DNA from: Ruegeria pomeroyi
Lineage (GTDB): Bacteria > Pseudomonadota > Alphaproteobacteria > Rhodobacterales > Rhodobacteraceae
Assembly (NCBI RefSeq): GCF_021405525.1
Contig: NZ_JAGQAG010000001.1
Location: 1,550,001-1,614,000, forward strand
Direction: 5' to 3'
Length of the DNA stretch: 64,000 nucleotides
The notes beneath the pieces are model-generated. The model had not been told where the DNA came from. It ran no database searches and saw only the letters and a list, made by a program, of their open reading frames with translations. Below are positions 1 to 9,941 of the stretch, piece by piece. Within the stretch, counting starts at the first letter, position 1. Each line of letters starts with the position of its first letter. Position numbers and translations under genes: made by a program.

Positions 1-512
1 GCACGCCCCATGGCACGGTCGACACCGTGATGCGGGTGCACTCGCTGCGCCCCGAAACGATGAACGGCCATGTCACGCTGTATCGTTCGGTCCTGCACTC
101 CGACGACAATACCTTGCCGTTCTGGTTTCTCGAGGTTGTGGCCAGCTATACCTCGATCCTGAACGACTGTACCTATTCGCTGACCCATCATTTCATGAAC
201 GTGCGCAACCTGCTCCGGGATCAGCCGCGATCCGACCGCATTTTCATCGCGCTCAAGGCGCAGCGCCCCGAGGATGTGTTCGAGGGCAAGGAACTGGCCC
301 TGTTGCGCTATGCCGCCAAGCTGACCACCGGGGTCGGCAGGATGGTCAGATCGGATTTCGAGGCGCTGAAACTGGCAGGCTGCGACGATGGCGAGATCCT
401 GGAGGTGAACCAGGTCTGCGCCTATTTTAACTATTCGAACCGCTTGCTGAACGGTCTGGGTTGTACGACCGACGGCGATGTCATCGGCTATTACAAGGGT
501 GACGAGGGCTAG
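1..512 (+). CDS. Peroxidase-related AhpD/carboxymuconolactone decarboxylase-family protein, 5'-truncated
   Basis: The reading frame is open from base 3, so the true start lies left of the window; the GTG at 27 is probably internal. The visible part contains the family pattern E-V-V-A-S-Y-T-S-I-L-N-D-C followed four residues later by HH. This is the Cys/His active-site helix of AhpD-like proteins, with CxxS in place of the CxxC of true AhpD. Members are small helical proteins proposed to reduce peroxides or organic substrates. The physiological substrate cannot be told from sequence. It converges on prfC with only 12 bases between the stops. Confidence 0.8.
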   Translation, partial: TPHGTVDTVMRVHSLRPETMNGHVTLYRSVLHSDDNTLPFWFLEVVASYTSILNDCTYSLTHHFMNVRNLLRDQPRSDRIFIALKAQRPEDVFEGKELALLRYAAKLTTGVGRMVRSDFEALKLAGCDDGEILEVNQVCAYFNYSNRLLNGLGCTTDGDVIGYYKGDEG

Positions 513-524
513 GCCCGCCGCCGG

Positions 525-2132
525 TCAGACCATCATCTCCTTGGTCGCGGTCAGCTTCAGCTCGGGGTAATCGCGGATCACCCGGTCGATATCCCATTGC
601 AGCCGCGTCAGATAGACAACGTCGCCGTCATGGTCATGGGCGATATGCTGCTTGTTGGCGTTGATGAACTTGTCCATCGCCGCCTTGTCGCCTGCGACCC
701 AGCGGGCGCTGGTGAATTGCGAGCCGTCGAACCGTACCGGCAGGCCGTATTCCAGCTCGATCCGGCTGGCCAGCACCTCGAATTGCAGCGCGCCAACGAC
801 GCCCACGATAAACCCCGAGCCGATCATCGGCTTGAACACTTTGGCGGCGCCTTCCTCGGCAAACTGCATCAGCGCCTTTTCCAGGTGCTTGGCCTTCATC
901 GGGTCGCCCGCGCGTACGCCCTGCAACAGTTCCGGAGCGAACGAGGGGATGCCGGTCACCCGCAGCGCCTCGCCCTCGGTCAGGGTGTCGCCGATGCGCA
1001 ATTGCCCGTGGTTGGGGATGCCGATGATATCGCCGGCCCAGGCCTCGTCCGCCAGTTCGCGGTCCGAGGCAAGGAACAGTACCGGGTTCGACACCGCCAT
1101 CGGTTTCTTGGTGCGCACATGGGTCAGCTTCATGCCGCGCTTGAAATGGCCCGAGGCCATGCGGACAAAGGCAACCCGGTCACGATGCTTGGGGTCCATG
1201 TTCGCCTGAACCTTGAAGACGAACCCGGAAACCTTTGTTTCCTCTGGTGAAATCTTCCTTGGCTCGGCGCTTTGCACCTGGGGTTCCGGACCGTAATTGC
1301 CGATCCCGTCCATCAGTTCCTTGACCCCGAACGAGTTGATCGCCGAGCCGAACCAGATCGGTGTCATATGGCCTTCAAGCACTGCCTGCGGATCGAGCGC
1401 GGGCAAAAGCTCGCGGGCCATTTCCAGCTCTTCGTGCAGCTTCTCCAGAAGATGCGCGGGCACGTGCTGCGCCAGCTTGGGGTCGTCAAGCCCATTGATT
1501 TCAATGCTTTCTGCAACCTTGTTGCGGTCGGCGCGGTCCATCAGTTCCAGCCGGTCGCGCAGGATGTCGTAACAGCCGATGAAATCGCGGCCCTGGCCGA
1601 TGGGCCAGCTTGCGGGCGTCACGTCGATCGCCAGCATCTCCTGGATCTCGTCGATGATCTCGAACGTGTCGCGGCTTTCGCGGTCCATCTTGTTGCAGAA
1701 GGTCAGGATCGGCAGGTCGCGCAGGCGGCAGACCTCGAACAGTTTCTGCGTCTGGCTCTCGACCCCCTTGGCGCCGTCGATCACCATCACCGCCGCATCC
1801 ACCGCCGTCAGCGTGCGATAGGTGTCCTCGGAAAAGTCCGAGTGGCCGGGCGTGTCGACAAGATTGAACCGGAACGTCTTGTAATCGAATGACATTGCCG
1901 AGGCTGAGACCGAGATGCCCCGGTCCTTTTCCATCTGCATGAAGTCCGAGCGCGTGCGCCGTGCCTCGCCCTTGGCGCGCACCTGTCCGGCCATCTGGAT
2001 CGCGCCGCCGAACAGCAGGAACTTTTCGGTCAGCGTGGTCTTGCCCGCATCGGGATGCGAGATGATGGCGAAGGTGCGGCGCCGCGCGATCTCGGGCGGC
2101 AAAGCAGGGCGGTTCGAGGCGATATCCAACAT
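525..2132 (-). CDS. prfC: Peptide chain release factor 3 (GTPase)
   Basis: The 535-residue length is normal for RF3, the cytoplasmic translational GTPase that ejects RF1 or RF2 from the ribosome after termination. The GTPase motifs are clear: the P-loop SHPDAGKTTL near residue 25, DTPGHSDF near 95, and NKMDR near 150. EF-Tu-like domain II and the RF3 C-terminal domain follow. The ATG start gives the expected short N-terminus before the P-loop. The gene appears monocistronic, with no obvious terminator hairpin before the convergent left-hand gene. Confidence 0.97.
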   Translation of the reverse strand: MLDIASNRPALPPEIARRRTFAIISHPDAGKTTLTEKFLLFGGAIQMAGQVRAKGEARRTRSDFMQMEKDRGISVSASAMSFDYKTFRFNLVDTPGHSDFSEDTYRTLTAVDAAVMVIDGAKGVESQTQKLFEVCRLRDLPILTFCNKMDRESRDTFEIIDEIQEMLAIDVTPASWPIGQGRDFIGCYDILRDRLELMDRADRNKVAESIEINGLDDPKLAQHVPAHLLEKLHEELEMARELLPALDPQAVLEGHMTPIWFGSAINSFGVKELMDGIGNYGPEPQVQSAEPRKISPEETKVSGFVFKVQANMDPKHRDRVAFVRMASGHFKRGMKLTHVRTKKPMAVSNPVLFLASDRELADEAWAGDIIGIPNHGQLRIGDTLTEGEALRVTGIPSFAPELLQGVRAGDPMKAKHLEKALMQFAEEGAAKVFKPMIGSGFIVGVVGALQFEVLASRIELEYGLPVRFDGSQFTSARWVAGDKAAMDKFINANKQHIAHDHDGDVVYLTRLQWDIDRVIRDYPELKLTATKEMMV

Positions 2133-2177
2133 GCAGGCGCGTATATCAGGTTGCGCCGCCCTTGCAAGAATGCGCGT

Positions 2178-2621
2178 TTATGAGGGTTTGCGGAAATCCT
2201 GATGACAGGATTTGCAGGTGCCGCCGATCCGGGCGAGCGCCGGTTTCAGATCGGCCTCGGTCTCGATTGCCGCCGCCGCCTCGGCGGCGGCCAGCGTCAG
2301 TGCCTCGGACCTCTGGCCGAAGGTGTCGAAATCCTGCCAGATCGCGGGCAGGGCCTCGGATTTCGGATCGTGCTCTTCGGCCATGAAAAGGGTCGGCACG
2401 CTGGCGGCGTGGGCGGCAATGGCGGCGGCGGCGGCCCGGGCCTCGTCAGCATCGAACGGGGACTCGCCCTTGGCCATGGCGCCCAGGATCTTGGTATTGT
2501 CGGCGATCTGCATCATCGCGTGCATCCGCGCCTTGACCGCCGGGTTGCTGACGCCGCTATGGGCCAGCGCCGCGCTTGCGGCAAACAGGGCGACAAAAAG
2601 GGGGATGGGGCGCAACGGCAT
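2178..2621 (-). CDS. Cytochrome c' (class II c-type cytochrome)
   Basis: From the ATG at 2621 the protein is 147 residues. It has a signal peptide (MPLRPIPLFVALFAASAALA, cleavage near residue 20) and a single C-terminal CKSCH heme-attachment motif at about residue 136. A C-terminal CxxCH in a helical export protein is the hallmark of periplasmic cytochrome c', thought to bind NO or CO or carry electrons. The start was chosen because AGGAGA lies just upstream; a longer frame reaching 2735 would add an unlikely leader. No partner gene is adjacent. Confidence 0.9.
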   Translation of the reverse strand: MPLRPIPLFVALFAASAALAHSGVSNPAVKARMHAMMQIADNTKILGAMAKGESPFDADEARAAAAAIAAHAASVPTLFMAEEHDPKSEALPAIWQDFDTFGQRSEALTLAAAEAAAAIETEADLKPALARIGGTCKSCHQDFRKPS

Positions 2622-2749
2622 GAGGCTTCTCCTGTTCACGGGTCGCGGCAGGATAAGCAGAGAGGGCAACAGGTCAAGACGCAGGGGGCATCGTGGCGGT
2701 CGCGATGCCGTGAGCGACCCGGCCAGACAGATCAACGCTGGCGTGACGC

Positions 2750-3814
2750 TCAGCGTTTGGTCGAGGCGCGTTTCAGAAGGTCGATCGCATCGGGCCGGTC
2801 GAGCAGCGCCTTGGCCACATCCATTCCGTGTCCCTCGCCACTTGCATGCTGATCCAGCAGCGGGCTGACCTGTTCCAGCATCTCTTGCGGCAGGGCGGGC
2901 CGGGTGCGCGGGTCGAGCAGCATGGTTTCGGCCGCGATCCCCTCGGCATAGATGATGTGATGGCGGTCGAACAGCAGCTGGAAATAGTCGACAAAACCGC
3001 CCTCTTGCACGAACACGGTATCGCCATTGACCAGATGCCGGGCCTTGACCAGCAGTTCCGGCCGGCCGACGCCGATCTCGTCACGGCGCTGATAGACAAA
3101 GAGCCGGTGATCGGGGCTGACCACCAGATCGTTTTCATTGTTCAGCGTGCCGGCGCGGATCACGATGGGGGCAAATTCGCCCATTGCCCGCACAGTGGTC
3201 TGACCGATCCAGCGCACCTCGCGCACACCGTCGTCACGGGTCAGCACCCGGTCGCCGACCTTCAGGTCCTCGATGCGGACCTGCGCACCTGACCCCAGCG
3301 TGATATGGGTGCCGCGGGTGAACGAGACACAGGCGACCTGGGCGAATTTCTGGCCTGCGCGGTCGCGGTCAACGCCCACCAGCGTATAGTCGGTCTTGGG
3401 CAGCAGAGGTGCCAGCGGCAACAGGTAGAGCTCGGCGATATGGCCGGTCGTGTCGAGTTCGACCAGCACGATGGCGTCGGTGGTATGGCCGTCGGGGCTC
3501 ATCAGGCTCAGCGCGCAATCCAGATGCAGCGCGGCGCCCGGCTGCCCGGTCTCGGTGTCCCCGGCGATCCGGAACCCGCCGTCCTCCATGGCCTCGATCC
3601 CCAGCCGCCAGGTCCGCGCGTCTGTCGCCATGCCATAGACATCGTCCAGCATCAGCTCGTCCATCGGGGCAACCGCATCGCCCAGATTGGCGCCATTGGT
3701 CACCGAGAAATCCTCGGCAAGGTAAACGGGAACGGATTGGATCGGGGCGTATCGGGTCACGGAGATGGTCCGGATGTTGGTTAACAGGGTACCGGTTGAA
3801 AGAAAGTCTAGCAC
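2750..3814 (-). CDS. Stand-alone Hint-domain (Hedgehog/intein-type) protein
   Basis: The central region has the Hint_2 signature of Rhodobacterales proteins: GTHI, then RIEDLKVGDRVLTRD, VRWIGQ, SPDHRLFV, and near the C-terminus HHIIYAEGIAAETML. The usual nucleophile context CFTxGT reads SFTRGT here, so Ser replaces Cys two residues after another Cys. An N-terminal region of about 140 residues has no recognised domain, and no extein or toxin partner is visible. The start is uncertain: no ATG precedes the conserved region, GTG at 3814 is used, and GTG at 3760 is an alternative. The open frame continues to 4651 but overlaps the opposite SDR gene and is not real there. Confidence 0.8.
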   Translation of the reverse strand: MLDFLSTGTLLTNIRTISVTRYAPIQSVPVYLAEDFSVTNGANLGDAVAPMDELMLDDVYGMATDARTWRLGIEAMEDGGFRIAGDTETGQPGAALHLDCALSLMSPDGHTTDAIVLVELDTTGHIAELYLLPLAPLLPKTDYTLVGVDRDRAGQKFAQVACVSFTRGTHITLGSGAQVRIEDLKVGDRVLTRDDGVREVRWIGQTTVRAMGEFAPIVIRAGTLNNENDLVVSPDHRLFVYQRRDEIGVGRPELLVKARHLVNGDTVFVQEGGFVDYFQLLFDRHHIIYAEGIAAETMLLDPRTRPALPQEMLEQVSPLLDQHASGEGHGMDVAKALLDRPDAIDLLKRASTKR

Positions 3815-3934
3815 CCGGTTGGACGCTTCAACAGAGCATGCACCGAAAATGTGGCGTGGATCCGCCACTCGGGTGGTGAAGTGCGGGCAAATGATGTTAG
3901 CTCCGAACAACAGAGCATGAGGGGAGAACGCGAT

Positions 3935-4714
3935 ATGGATCTGGGGATTTCCGGCAAGCGGGCGCTGGTCTGCGCCTCGTCCAAGGGGTTGGGCCTGGGC
4001 TGTGCCAAGGCGCTGGCGGCGGCAGGTGTCGATCTGGTGATGAACGCGCGCGGCGCCGACGCGCTGGAGGCGGCAGCCGAGGCGATTCGCGGCGCGCATG
4101 GGGTGACCGTGACCACCGTCGCCTGCGACGTCACCTCCGAGGCGGGGCAGGCGCAGGTGATCGAGGCGGCCCAGGGTGTCGATATCCTGGTCACCAATGC
4201 GGGCGGCCCGCCGCCGGGCCTGTGGTCGGACTGGGACCGCGACGATTTCATCCGCGCGCTGGACGCAAACATGTTGACGCCCATCGCCTTCATGAAGGCG
4301 CTGTTGCCCGGCATGATCGACAAGGGCTGGGGCCGGGTGGTCAACATCACCTCGCAATCGGTGCGCGCGCCGATCCCGGCGCTGGGCCTGTCCAACGCCG
4401 CCCGCACCGGTCTGACGGGCTATGTCGCGGGCACCTCGCGTCAGGTGGCGCCACATGGCGTGACGATCAACAACCTGCTGCCCGGCATCCATGCCACCGA
4501 CCGCGCCAATGCGCTGGACGGCCCGGTGGCCGAGCAGAAGGGCATCTCGCTTGACGCCGCGCGGGCCGAGCGCGCCGCCACCATTCCCGCCCGGCGCTAT
4601 GGCACGCCCGAGGAATTTGGCGCCGCCTGCGCCTTTCTCTGCTCGCAGCATGCGGGGTTCATCGTCGGTCAGAACCTGCTGCTGGATGGCGGCGGCACCA
4701 ATCTGACGATGTAA
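3935..4714 (+). CDS. Atypical short-chain dehydrogenase/reductase lacking YxxxK
   Basis: This 259-residue Rossmann-fold protein belongs to the SDR superfamily by its overall pattern: CDVTS, TNAGGPPPG, VVNITSQSV, PHGVTINNLLPG, and a C-terminal GQNLLLDGGG. Two hallmarks are altered. The TGxxxGxG cofactor loop reads CASSKGLG, and the catalytic YxxxK is replaced by SNAAR. This resembles a known SDR subgroup often named 3-oxoacyl-ACP reductase, so whether it is a classical oxidoreductase is unclear. The ATG at 3935 has GAGGGGAG upstream. The next gene starts three bases after the stop, suggesting cotranscription. Confidence 0.88.
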   Translation: MDLGISGKRALVCASSKGLGLGCAKALAAAGVDLVMNARGADALEAAAEAIRGAHGVTVTTVACDVTSEAGQAQVIEAAQGVDILVTNAGGPPPGLWSDWDRDDFIRALDANMLTPIAFMKALLPGMIDKGWGRVVNITSQSVRAPIPALGLSNAARTGLTGYVAGTSRQVAPHGVTINNLLPGIHATDRANALDGPVAEQKGISLDAARAERAATIPARRYGTPEEFGAACAFLCSQHAGFIVGQNLLLDGGGTNLTM

Positions 4715-4717
4715 GGC

Positions 4718-5824
4718 ATGACGCAGGGGTTTTCGCTCAAGGATCAGCTGTTCAACGCGGACAAGGTGGCCTATCTGGCCGGGCTGTTCGAGGGGCCCGG
4801 CTTTGACGCGCCCGGGTTTCAGGCGCGGGTGATGGCGCGGTTGCCCGAGCTGGAACTGAAGGCGCGGATCGACTGGATAGCGGCCTGCCTGGCCGAGGCT
4901 GTGCCGGGCGAATTGCCCGAGGTGGCGCCGGTGATCCTGCGGGCGCTGCCGCCGCCACTGGATCCGACGCTGTCAGATGATGATTTCGGCGATTTCATCT
5001 TTGCCCCGCTGGGGGAATGGGTGGCGGCGGTCGGGATCGACGACCCCGAACCGGCGCTTGATGTGCTGGCGGAACTGACGCAGCGGTTTTCGATGGAATG
5101 GGCGATCCGCCCCTTTCTGAACAGCTGGCCCGATCAGGTGCTGGCCCGGATGGAGCGTTGGTGCGATCACGACAGCTATCACGTGCGCCGGCTCGTCAGC
5201 GAGGGCACCCGCCCACGGCTGCCCTGGGGGCTGGGCGTGTCTCTGGAGCTGGAGGCGGCGCTGCCGTTGCTTGACCGGTTGCACGGCGATCCCACCCGTT
5301 ATGTCACCCGCTCGGTTGCCAATCACCTCAACGATATCTCCAAGAAGGCCCCCGATCTGGTGCTGACCCGGCTGGCGGACTGGCGCGAGGCGGGGCGGCA
5401 ACGGCCCGAGGAGCTCAGCTGGATGACCGGTCACGCGCTGCGCGGCCTGGTCAAGGCAGGGCACCCGGGCGCCATGGCGGCACTGGGCTATGATCCAGAC
5501 GCCGCACTTGACGTGGAACTGAGCCTGCCCGGAGAGGCCCGGATCGGCGACGCGGTCGAGATCGGCGTGACCCTGAGCGGCGCGTTGGACGTGCCGGTGC
5601 TGGTCGACTATATCGTGCATTTCCAGCGCCCGGGCGGCAAGGTCTCGGCCAAGGTGCACAAGCTGAAACAGGCCCGGCTGTCCGGTGGCCGGTTGCAGCT
5701 GAGCAAACGTCACAAGCTGAAGGGAGATGCCAGCACCTTTACCCTGGTGCCCGGACCCCACCGGGTCGAGGTGCAGGTCAATGGGCGGATACGCGCCACC
5801 GGCAGCTTTGACCTGCTTGGTTAA
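4718..5824 (+). CDS. AlkC-type DNA alkylation repair glycosylase
   Basis: The 368-residue protein matches the AlkC/AlkD HEAT-repeat DNA glycosylases that remove alkylated purines without base flipping. The helical repeats run from about residue 10 to 260, with the family stretch HVRRLVSEGTRPRLPW near residue 150. The last 95 residues are beta-rich (VELSLPGEARIGDAVEIGVTL onward) and correspond to the Ig-like domain that distinguishes AlkC from AlkD. The gene lies three bases after the SDR stop, so the two are probably cotranscribed, although no functional link is known. A composite repeat follows the stop. Confidence 0.85.
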   Translation: MTQGFSLKDQLFNADKVAYLAGLFEGPGFDAPGFQARVMARLPELELKARIDWIAACLAEAVPGELPEVAPVILRALPPPLDPTLSDDDFGDFIFAPLGEWVAAVGIDDPEPALDVLAELTQRFSMEWAIRPFLNSWPDQVLARMERWCDHDSYHVRRLVSEGTRPRLPWGLGVSLELEAALPLLDRLHGDPTRYVTRSVANHLNDISKKAPDLVLTRLADWREAGRQRPEELSWMTGHALRGLVKAGHPGAMAALGYDPDAALDVELSLPGEARIGDAVEIGVTLSGALDVPVLVDYIVHFQRPGGKVSAKVHKLKQARLSGGRLQLSKRHKLKGDASTFTLVPGPHRVEVQVNGRIRATGSFDLLG

Positions 5825-5886
5825 GCGGGCAGGGGGCGCTGCCCCCGTCCTGCGGACTCCCCCGGAGTATTTTTGGCGAAATGAAG
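5825..5886 (+). terminator. Composite intergenic element: GC hairpin plus GGAGTATTT module, terminator-like
   Basis: Directly after the AlkC stop there is a GGGGGC-GCT-GCCCCC hairpin. About a dozen bases on comes ACTCC-CCC-GGAGT followed by ATTTTT, then GGCGAAATGAAG. The second stem plus T-run resembles an intrinsic terminator. The whole block recurs almost base for base in reverse orientation at 11211-11273, and related copies lie at 11155, 15116, 20745 and 37775. Confidence 0.6.
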
Positions 5887-5978
5887 GGCGATCACGCTTG
5901 GTTCAGGAAGGCTGGGGCGCCGTTGTCTCGGGTTGCGGCGCGGGTTAGGTCAGGGACGGATGGACAGGAGGGTGTGAC

Positions 5979-7034
5979 ATGACTCATGAAGCGGTGCAGA
6001 GCTATTATGGAGAGGTGCTGCAAAGCAGCGCCGATTTGCAGACCAATGCCTGTTGTACCCCCGACGCGGTGCCTGCGCATCTGAAGCCGGTGTTGGGCAA
6101 GCTGCATGACGAGGTGATGGCGCGGTATTATGGTTGTGGTCTGATCGCGCCCGAGGCGCTGGAGGGTGCGCGCATCCTCGATCTGGGCTGTGGTGCCGGG
6201 CGCGATGTCTATGCGCTGTCGGCGCTGGTGGGCGAAAGCGGCGCGGTGGTCGGCGTCGACATGACGCCCGCACAGCTGGAGGTGGCGCGGTCCCATCAGG
6301 CCTATCATGCCGAGGTATTCGGTCACGGCGCACCCAATACCGCGTTTCACCAGGGCTATATCGAAAAGCTGGACGATCTGCCGCTGGAGCCCGGCTCGTT
6401 CGACATCATCGTGTCGAACTGCGTGCTGAACCTGGCCACCGACAAGGCGGCGGTGTTGCGCGGTGCGCAACGGCTGTTGAAACCTGGGGGCGAGATGTAT
6501 TTCTCGGATGTCTATGCCGACCGGCGCATCCCCGAGGCGCTGGCGCGCGACGAGGTGCTTTATGGCGAATGCCTGTCGGGCGCGCTTTACTGGAACGATT
6601 TCCTGAGCCTGGCGCGCGGCGCGGGATTTGGCGACCCGCGCATGGTCGAAAGCCGGTTGCTGACCATCGAGAACCCAGAGCTGGAGCGCCGCGTCGGCCC
6701 GATCCGCTTTCTGTCGGCGACCTACCGGCTGTTCAACCTTGCCGGGCTGGAGCCTGATTGCGAGGATTACGGACAGGCGGTTATCTACAAGGGCACGGTG
6801 CCGCATGCGCCGCATGAGTTCGTGCTGGATGATCATCACGTCATCGAGACGGGCAAGGTGTTTCCGGTTTGCGGCAACACATGGCGGATGCTGGCCGAGA
6901 CACGGTTTGCGCCGCATTTCCAGTTCATCGGCGATTTCTCGACCCATTACGGCATCTTTGCCGGCTGCGGTGGCGCGTCGCCGTTTAACGGCCTCTCGCC
7001 GACACTGCCGACCGCATCCGGGGGCTGCTGCTGA
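5979..7034 (+). CDS. arsM: ArsM-like arsenite S-adenosylmethionine methyltransferase
   Basis: This 351-residue class I SAM methyltransferase has the SAM motif LDLGCGAGRD near residue 70 and GVDM near 95. The cysteines expected to bind As(III) are present: NACC at residues 24-26, SNCVLN near 148, and GECLSGALYW near 190. Together these fit ArsM, which methylates arsenite for detoxification or arsenosugar synthesis. The C-terminal tail carries further cysteines and ends GGCC. AGGAGG precedes the ATG. No arsR, arsenite pump or radical-SAM ArsS gene is in the window, so the assignment rests on the motifs alone. Confidence 0.78.
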   Translation: MTHEAVQSYYGEVLQSSADLQTNACCTPDAVPAHLKPVLGKLHDEVMARYYGCGLIAPEALEGARILDLGCGAGRDVYALSALVGESGAVVGVDMTPAQLEVARSHQAYHAEVFGHGAPNTAFHQGYIEKLDDLPLEPGSFDIIVSNCVLNLATDKAAVLRGAQRLLKPGGEMYFSDVYADRRIPEALARDEVLYGECLSGALYWNDFLSLARGAGFGDPRMVESRLLTIENPELERRVGPIRFLSATYRLFNLAGLEPDCEDYGQAVIYKGTVPHAPHEFVLDDHHVIETGKVFPVCGNTWRMLAETRFAPHFQFIGDFSTHYGIFAGCGGASPFNGLSPTLPTASGGCC

Positions 7035-7124
7035 CGCGTCCCGCCTTGCGCAGCGGGGGCGGGGTTGTTATCCCCGGACCAACTCCCGACCAAAAGGCTT
7101 GGGATAGGCAGCGAGGCCCGGCAG

Positions 7125-8222
<1,098 letters not shown>

Positions 8223-8242
8223 GCGCGTGCCCCGGGCGGTGG

Positions 8243-8288
8243 CAAAAAATGTCCCATTTTTTGTGCCAGAATTTCGGCGAAATTCTGG
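8243..8288. repeat. Tandem pair of perfect short hairpins (copy 1)
   Basis: Two perfect stem-loops stand side by side. The first has arms CAAAAAATG/CATTTTTTG with a 3-base loop (8243-8263). The second has arms CCAGAATTTC/GAAATTCTGG with a 3-base loop (8266-8288). The pair lies 20 bases downstream of the ABC ATPase stop. Pairs with the same layout but different stem sequences occur at 28060, 44733 and 60128. Confidence 0.85.
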
Positions 8289-8435
8289 GCGTTCGCCGCG
8301 AGCTGAACGGGTTTCCTCGTATGGGGTGTTTATAGCAGGCAGGGCACAGGTGCCGCAGGCGTGCAACAGTCCGTCGGCGCGCGCTTGCCGCGCGGTGGAG
8401 GGGCGTCTATCAAGGGCCAAACAGGGCGGGGCGAC

Positions 8436-9218
8436 ATGCGCATACTCATCACCAATGACGACGGGATCAACGCGCCGGGGCTGGCGGCGCTGGAGCAGGT
8501 GGCCGAGGAACTGGCGGGGCCGGAGGGCGAGGTCTGGATCGTTGCGCCTGCGTTCGAGCAATCCGGTGTCGGCCATTGCATCAGCTATACCCATCCGATG
8601 CTCATCGCGCGCCTGGGCGAGCGCCGCTTTGCCGCCGAAGGCTCTCCCGCCGACTGCGTTCTGGCCGGCCTGCATGACGTGATGAAAGAGGCGCTGCCCG
8701 ATCTCGTGCTGTCCGGTGTGAACCGGGGCAACAATGCCGCCGAGAACGCGCTCTATTCCGGTACCCTGGGGGGCGCGATGGAGGCGGCGCTGCAGGGCTT
8801 GCCCGCCATTGCGCTCTCGCAATTCTTTGGCCCGCGCAACTATGGCCGCACCGACCCTTTCGAGATTGCCCGAAGCCATGGGGCGCAGGTGATACGGCGT
8901 ATCCTCGACACCTGGCCTGACGAACGGCCGGATTACCGGCTATTCTACAACGTCAATTTCCCGCCCGTCCCCGCGGCCGAGGTCAAGGGAATCCAAGCCG
9001 CGCGCCAGGGCTTTCGCGAGGGTACGCGGTTTTCCGCCGAGCCGCATCTGTCGCCCGCGGGCAAACGGTTCCTTTGGATCAAGGGCGGCGACCAGCAGCA
9101 GCGTACCGCGCCGGGCACCGATGCGGCGGCCAATCTTGACGGTTATGTCTCGGTCACGCCGATGCGCGCGGACCTGACCGCCGACGATGCGCTGGAGGCC
9201 TTGCAGGCAACTTTATGA
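8436..9218 (+). CDS. surE: 5'/3'-nucleotidase SurE
   Basis: This 260-residue metal-dependent nucleoside monophosphate phosphatase begins [15 protein letters not shown], which carries the paired metal-binding aspartates at residues 8-9. Further family motifs are [23 protein letters not shown], and [25 protein letters not shown]. SurE is a cytosolic survival and salvage enzyme. The ATG at 8436 gives the canonical N-terminus; a longer frame to 8361 is unlikely. The stop overlaps the pcm start by four bases, so the two are translationally coupled, as in the surE-pcm-nlpD order known from Escherichia coli. Confidence 0.96.
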   Translation: MRILITNDDGINAPGLAALEQVAEELAGPEGEVWIVAPAFEQSGVGHCISYTHPMLIARLGERRFAAEGSPADCVLAGLHDVMKEALPDLVLSGVNRGNNAAENALYSGTLGGAMEAALQGLPAIALSQFFGPRNYGRTDPFEIARSHGAQVIRRILDTWPDERPDYRLFYNVNFPPVPAAEVKGIQAARQGFREGTRFSAEPHLSPAGKRFLWIKGGDQQQRTAPGTDAAANLDGYVSVTPMRADLTADDALEALQATL

Positions 9219-9862
9219 GCGGCCCCGATCCCGAAACCAAGATGCAGTTCCTTTTCGCGCTCCGCTCCAAGGGGGTGACCGACAAACGGGTGCTGGCGGC
9301 GATGGAAGAGGTGGATCGCGGCCTGTTCGTGCGGGGCCTGTTCTCGGGACGCGCCTATGAGGATATGCCCCTGCCCATCGCCTGCGGCCAGACCATCAGC
9401 CAGCCCTCGGTGGTGGGGCTGATGACACAGGCGCTTGAGGTTACGCCGCGCGACAAGGTGCTCGAGGTCGGCACCGGATCGGGCTACCAGGCGGCGATCT
9501 TGGCGAAACTGGCGCGTCGGGTCTATACGGTCGACCGCCACGCCCGGCTGGTGCGTGCCGCGCAATTGGTGTTTCAGCAATTACAGTTGGTCAATATCAC
9601 CACCATGACCGCCGACGGTTCTTTCGGTCTGCCAGATCAGGCGCCCTTCGACCGGATCATCGTTACTGCTGCGGCAGAAGATGCGCCCGGCCCGCTCTTG
9701 GCGCAGCTCAAGATCGGGGGTATCATGGTTTTGCCCGTGGGGCAGTCGGACACGGTTCAGACCTTGATCCGGGTGCGCCGTACCGAACAGGGTTTCGACT
9801 ATGATGAACTTCGTCCGGTTCGGTTCGTACCACTGCTCGAGGGGCTGGGCAAGGATGGCTGA
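9215..9862 (+). CDS. pcm: Protein-L-isoaspartate O-methyltransferase
   Basis: This 215-residue protein repairs isoaspartyl damage by SAM-dependent carboxyl methylation. It shows the PIMT motif [16 protein letters not shown] near residue 58, SAM motif [16 protein letters not shown] near 83, and [15 protein letters not shown]. The size is normal. It overlaps surE by four bases and is followed by the LysM/M23 lipoprotein gene 79 bases on, completing a surE-pcm-nlpD-like block. Confidence 0.96.
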   Translation: MSGPDPETKMQFLFALRSKGVTDKRVLAAMEEVDRGLFVRGLFSGRAYEDMPLPIACGQTISQPSVVGLMTQALEVTPRDKVLEVGTGSGYQAAILAKLARRVYTVDRHARLVRAAQLVFQQLQLVNITTMTADGSFGLPDQAPFDRIIVTAAAEDAPGPLLAQLKIGGIMVLPVGQSDTVQTLIRVRRTEQGFDYDELRPVRFVPLLEGLGKDG

Positions 9863-9941
9863 CGGGGATGTCCCGTGCCTGACAGGATTGAACGACGCAA
9901 ACCCCTGGACCACATGGGGGGGCGACTTTGAGGATTGCAAA

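Noticed and set aside
3815-4651. Extension of the Hint reading frame to 633 residues
   Set aside because: The extra region lies fully antisense to the well-supported SDR gene and its translation is low-complexity Arg/Gly/Asp-rich, typical of a shadow frame.
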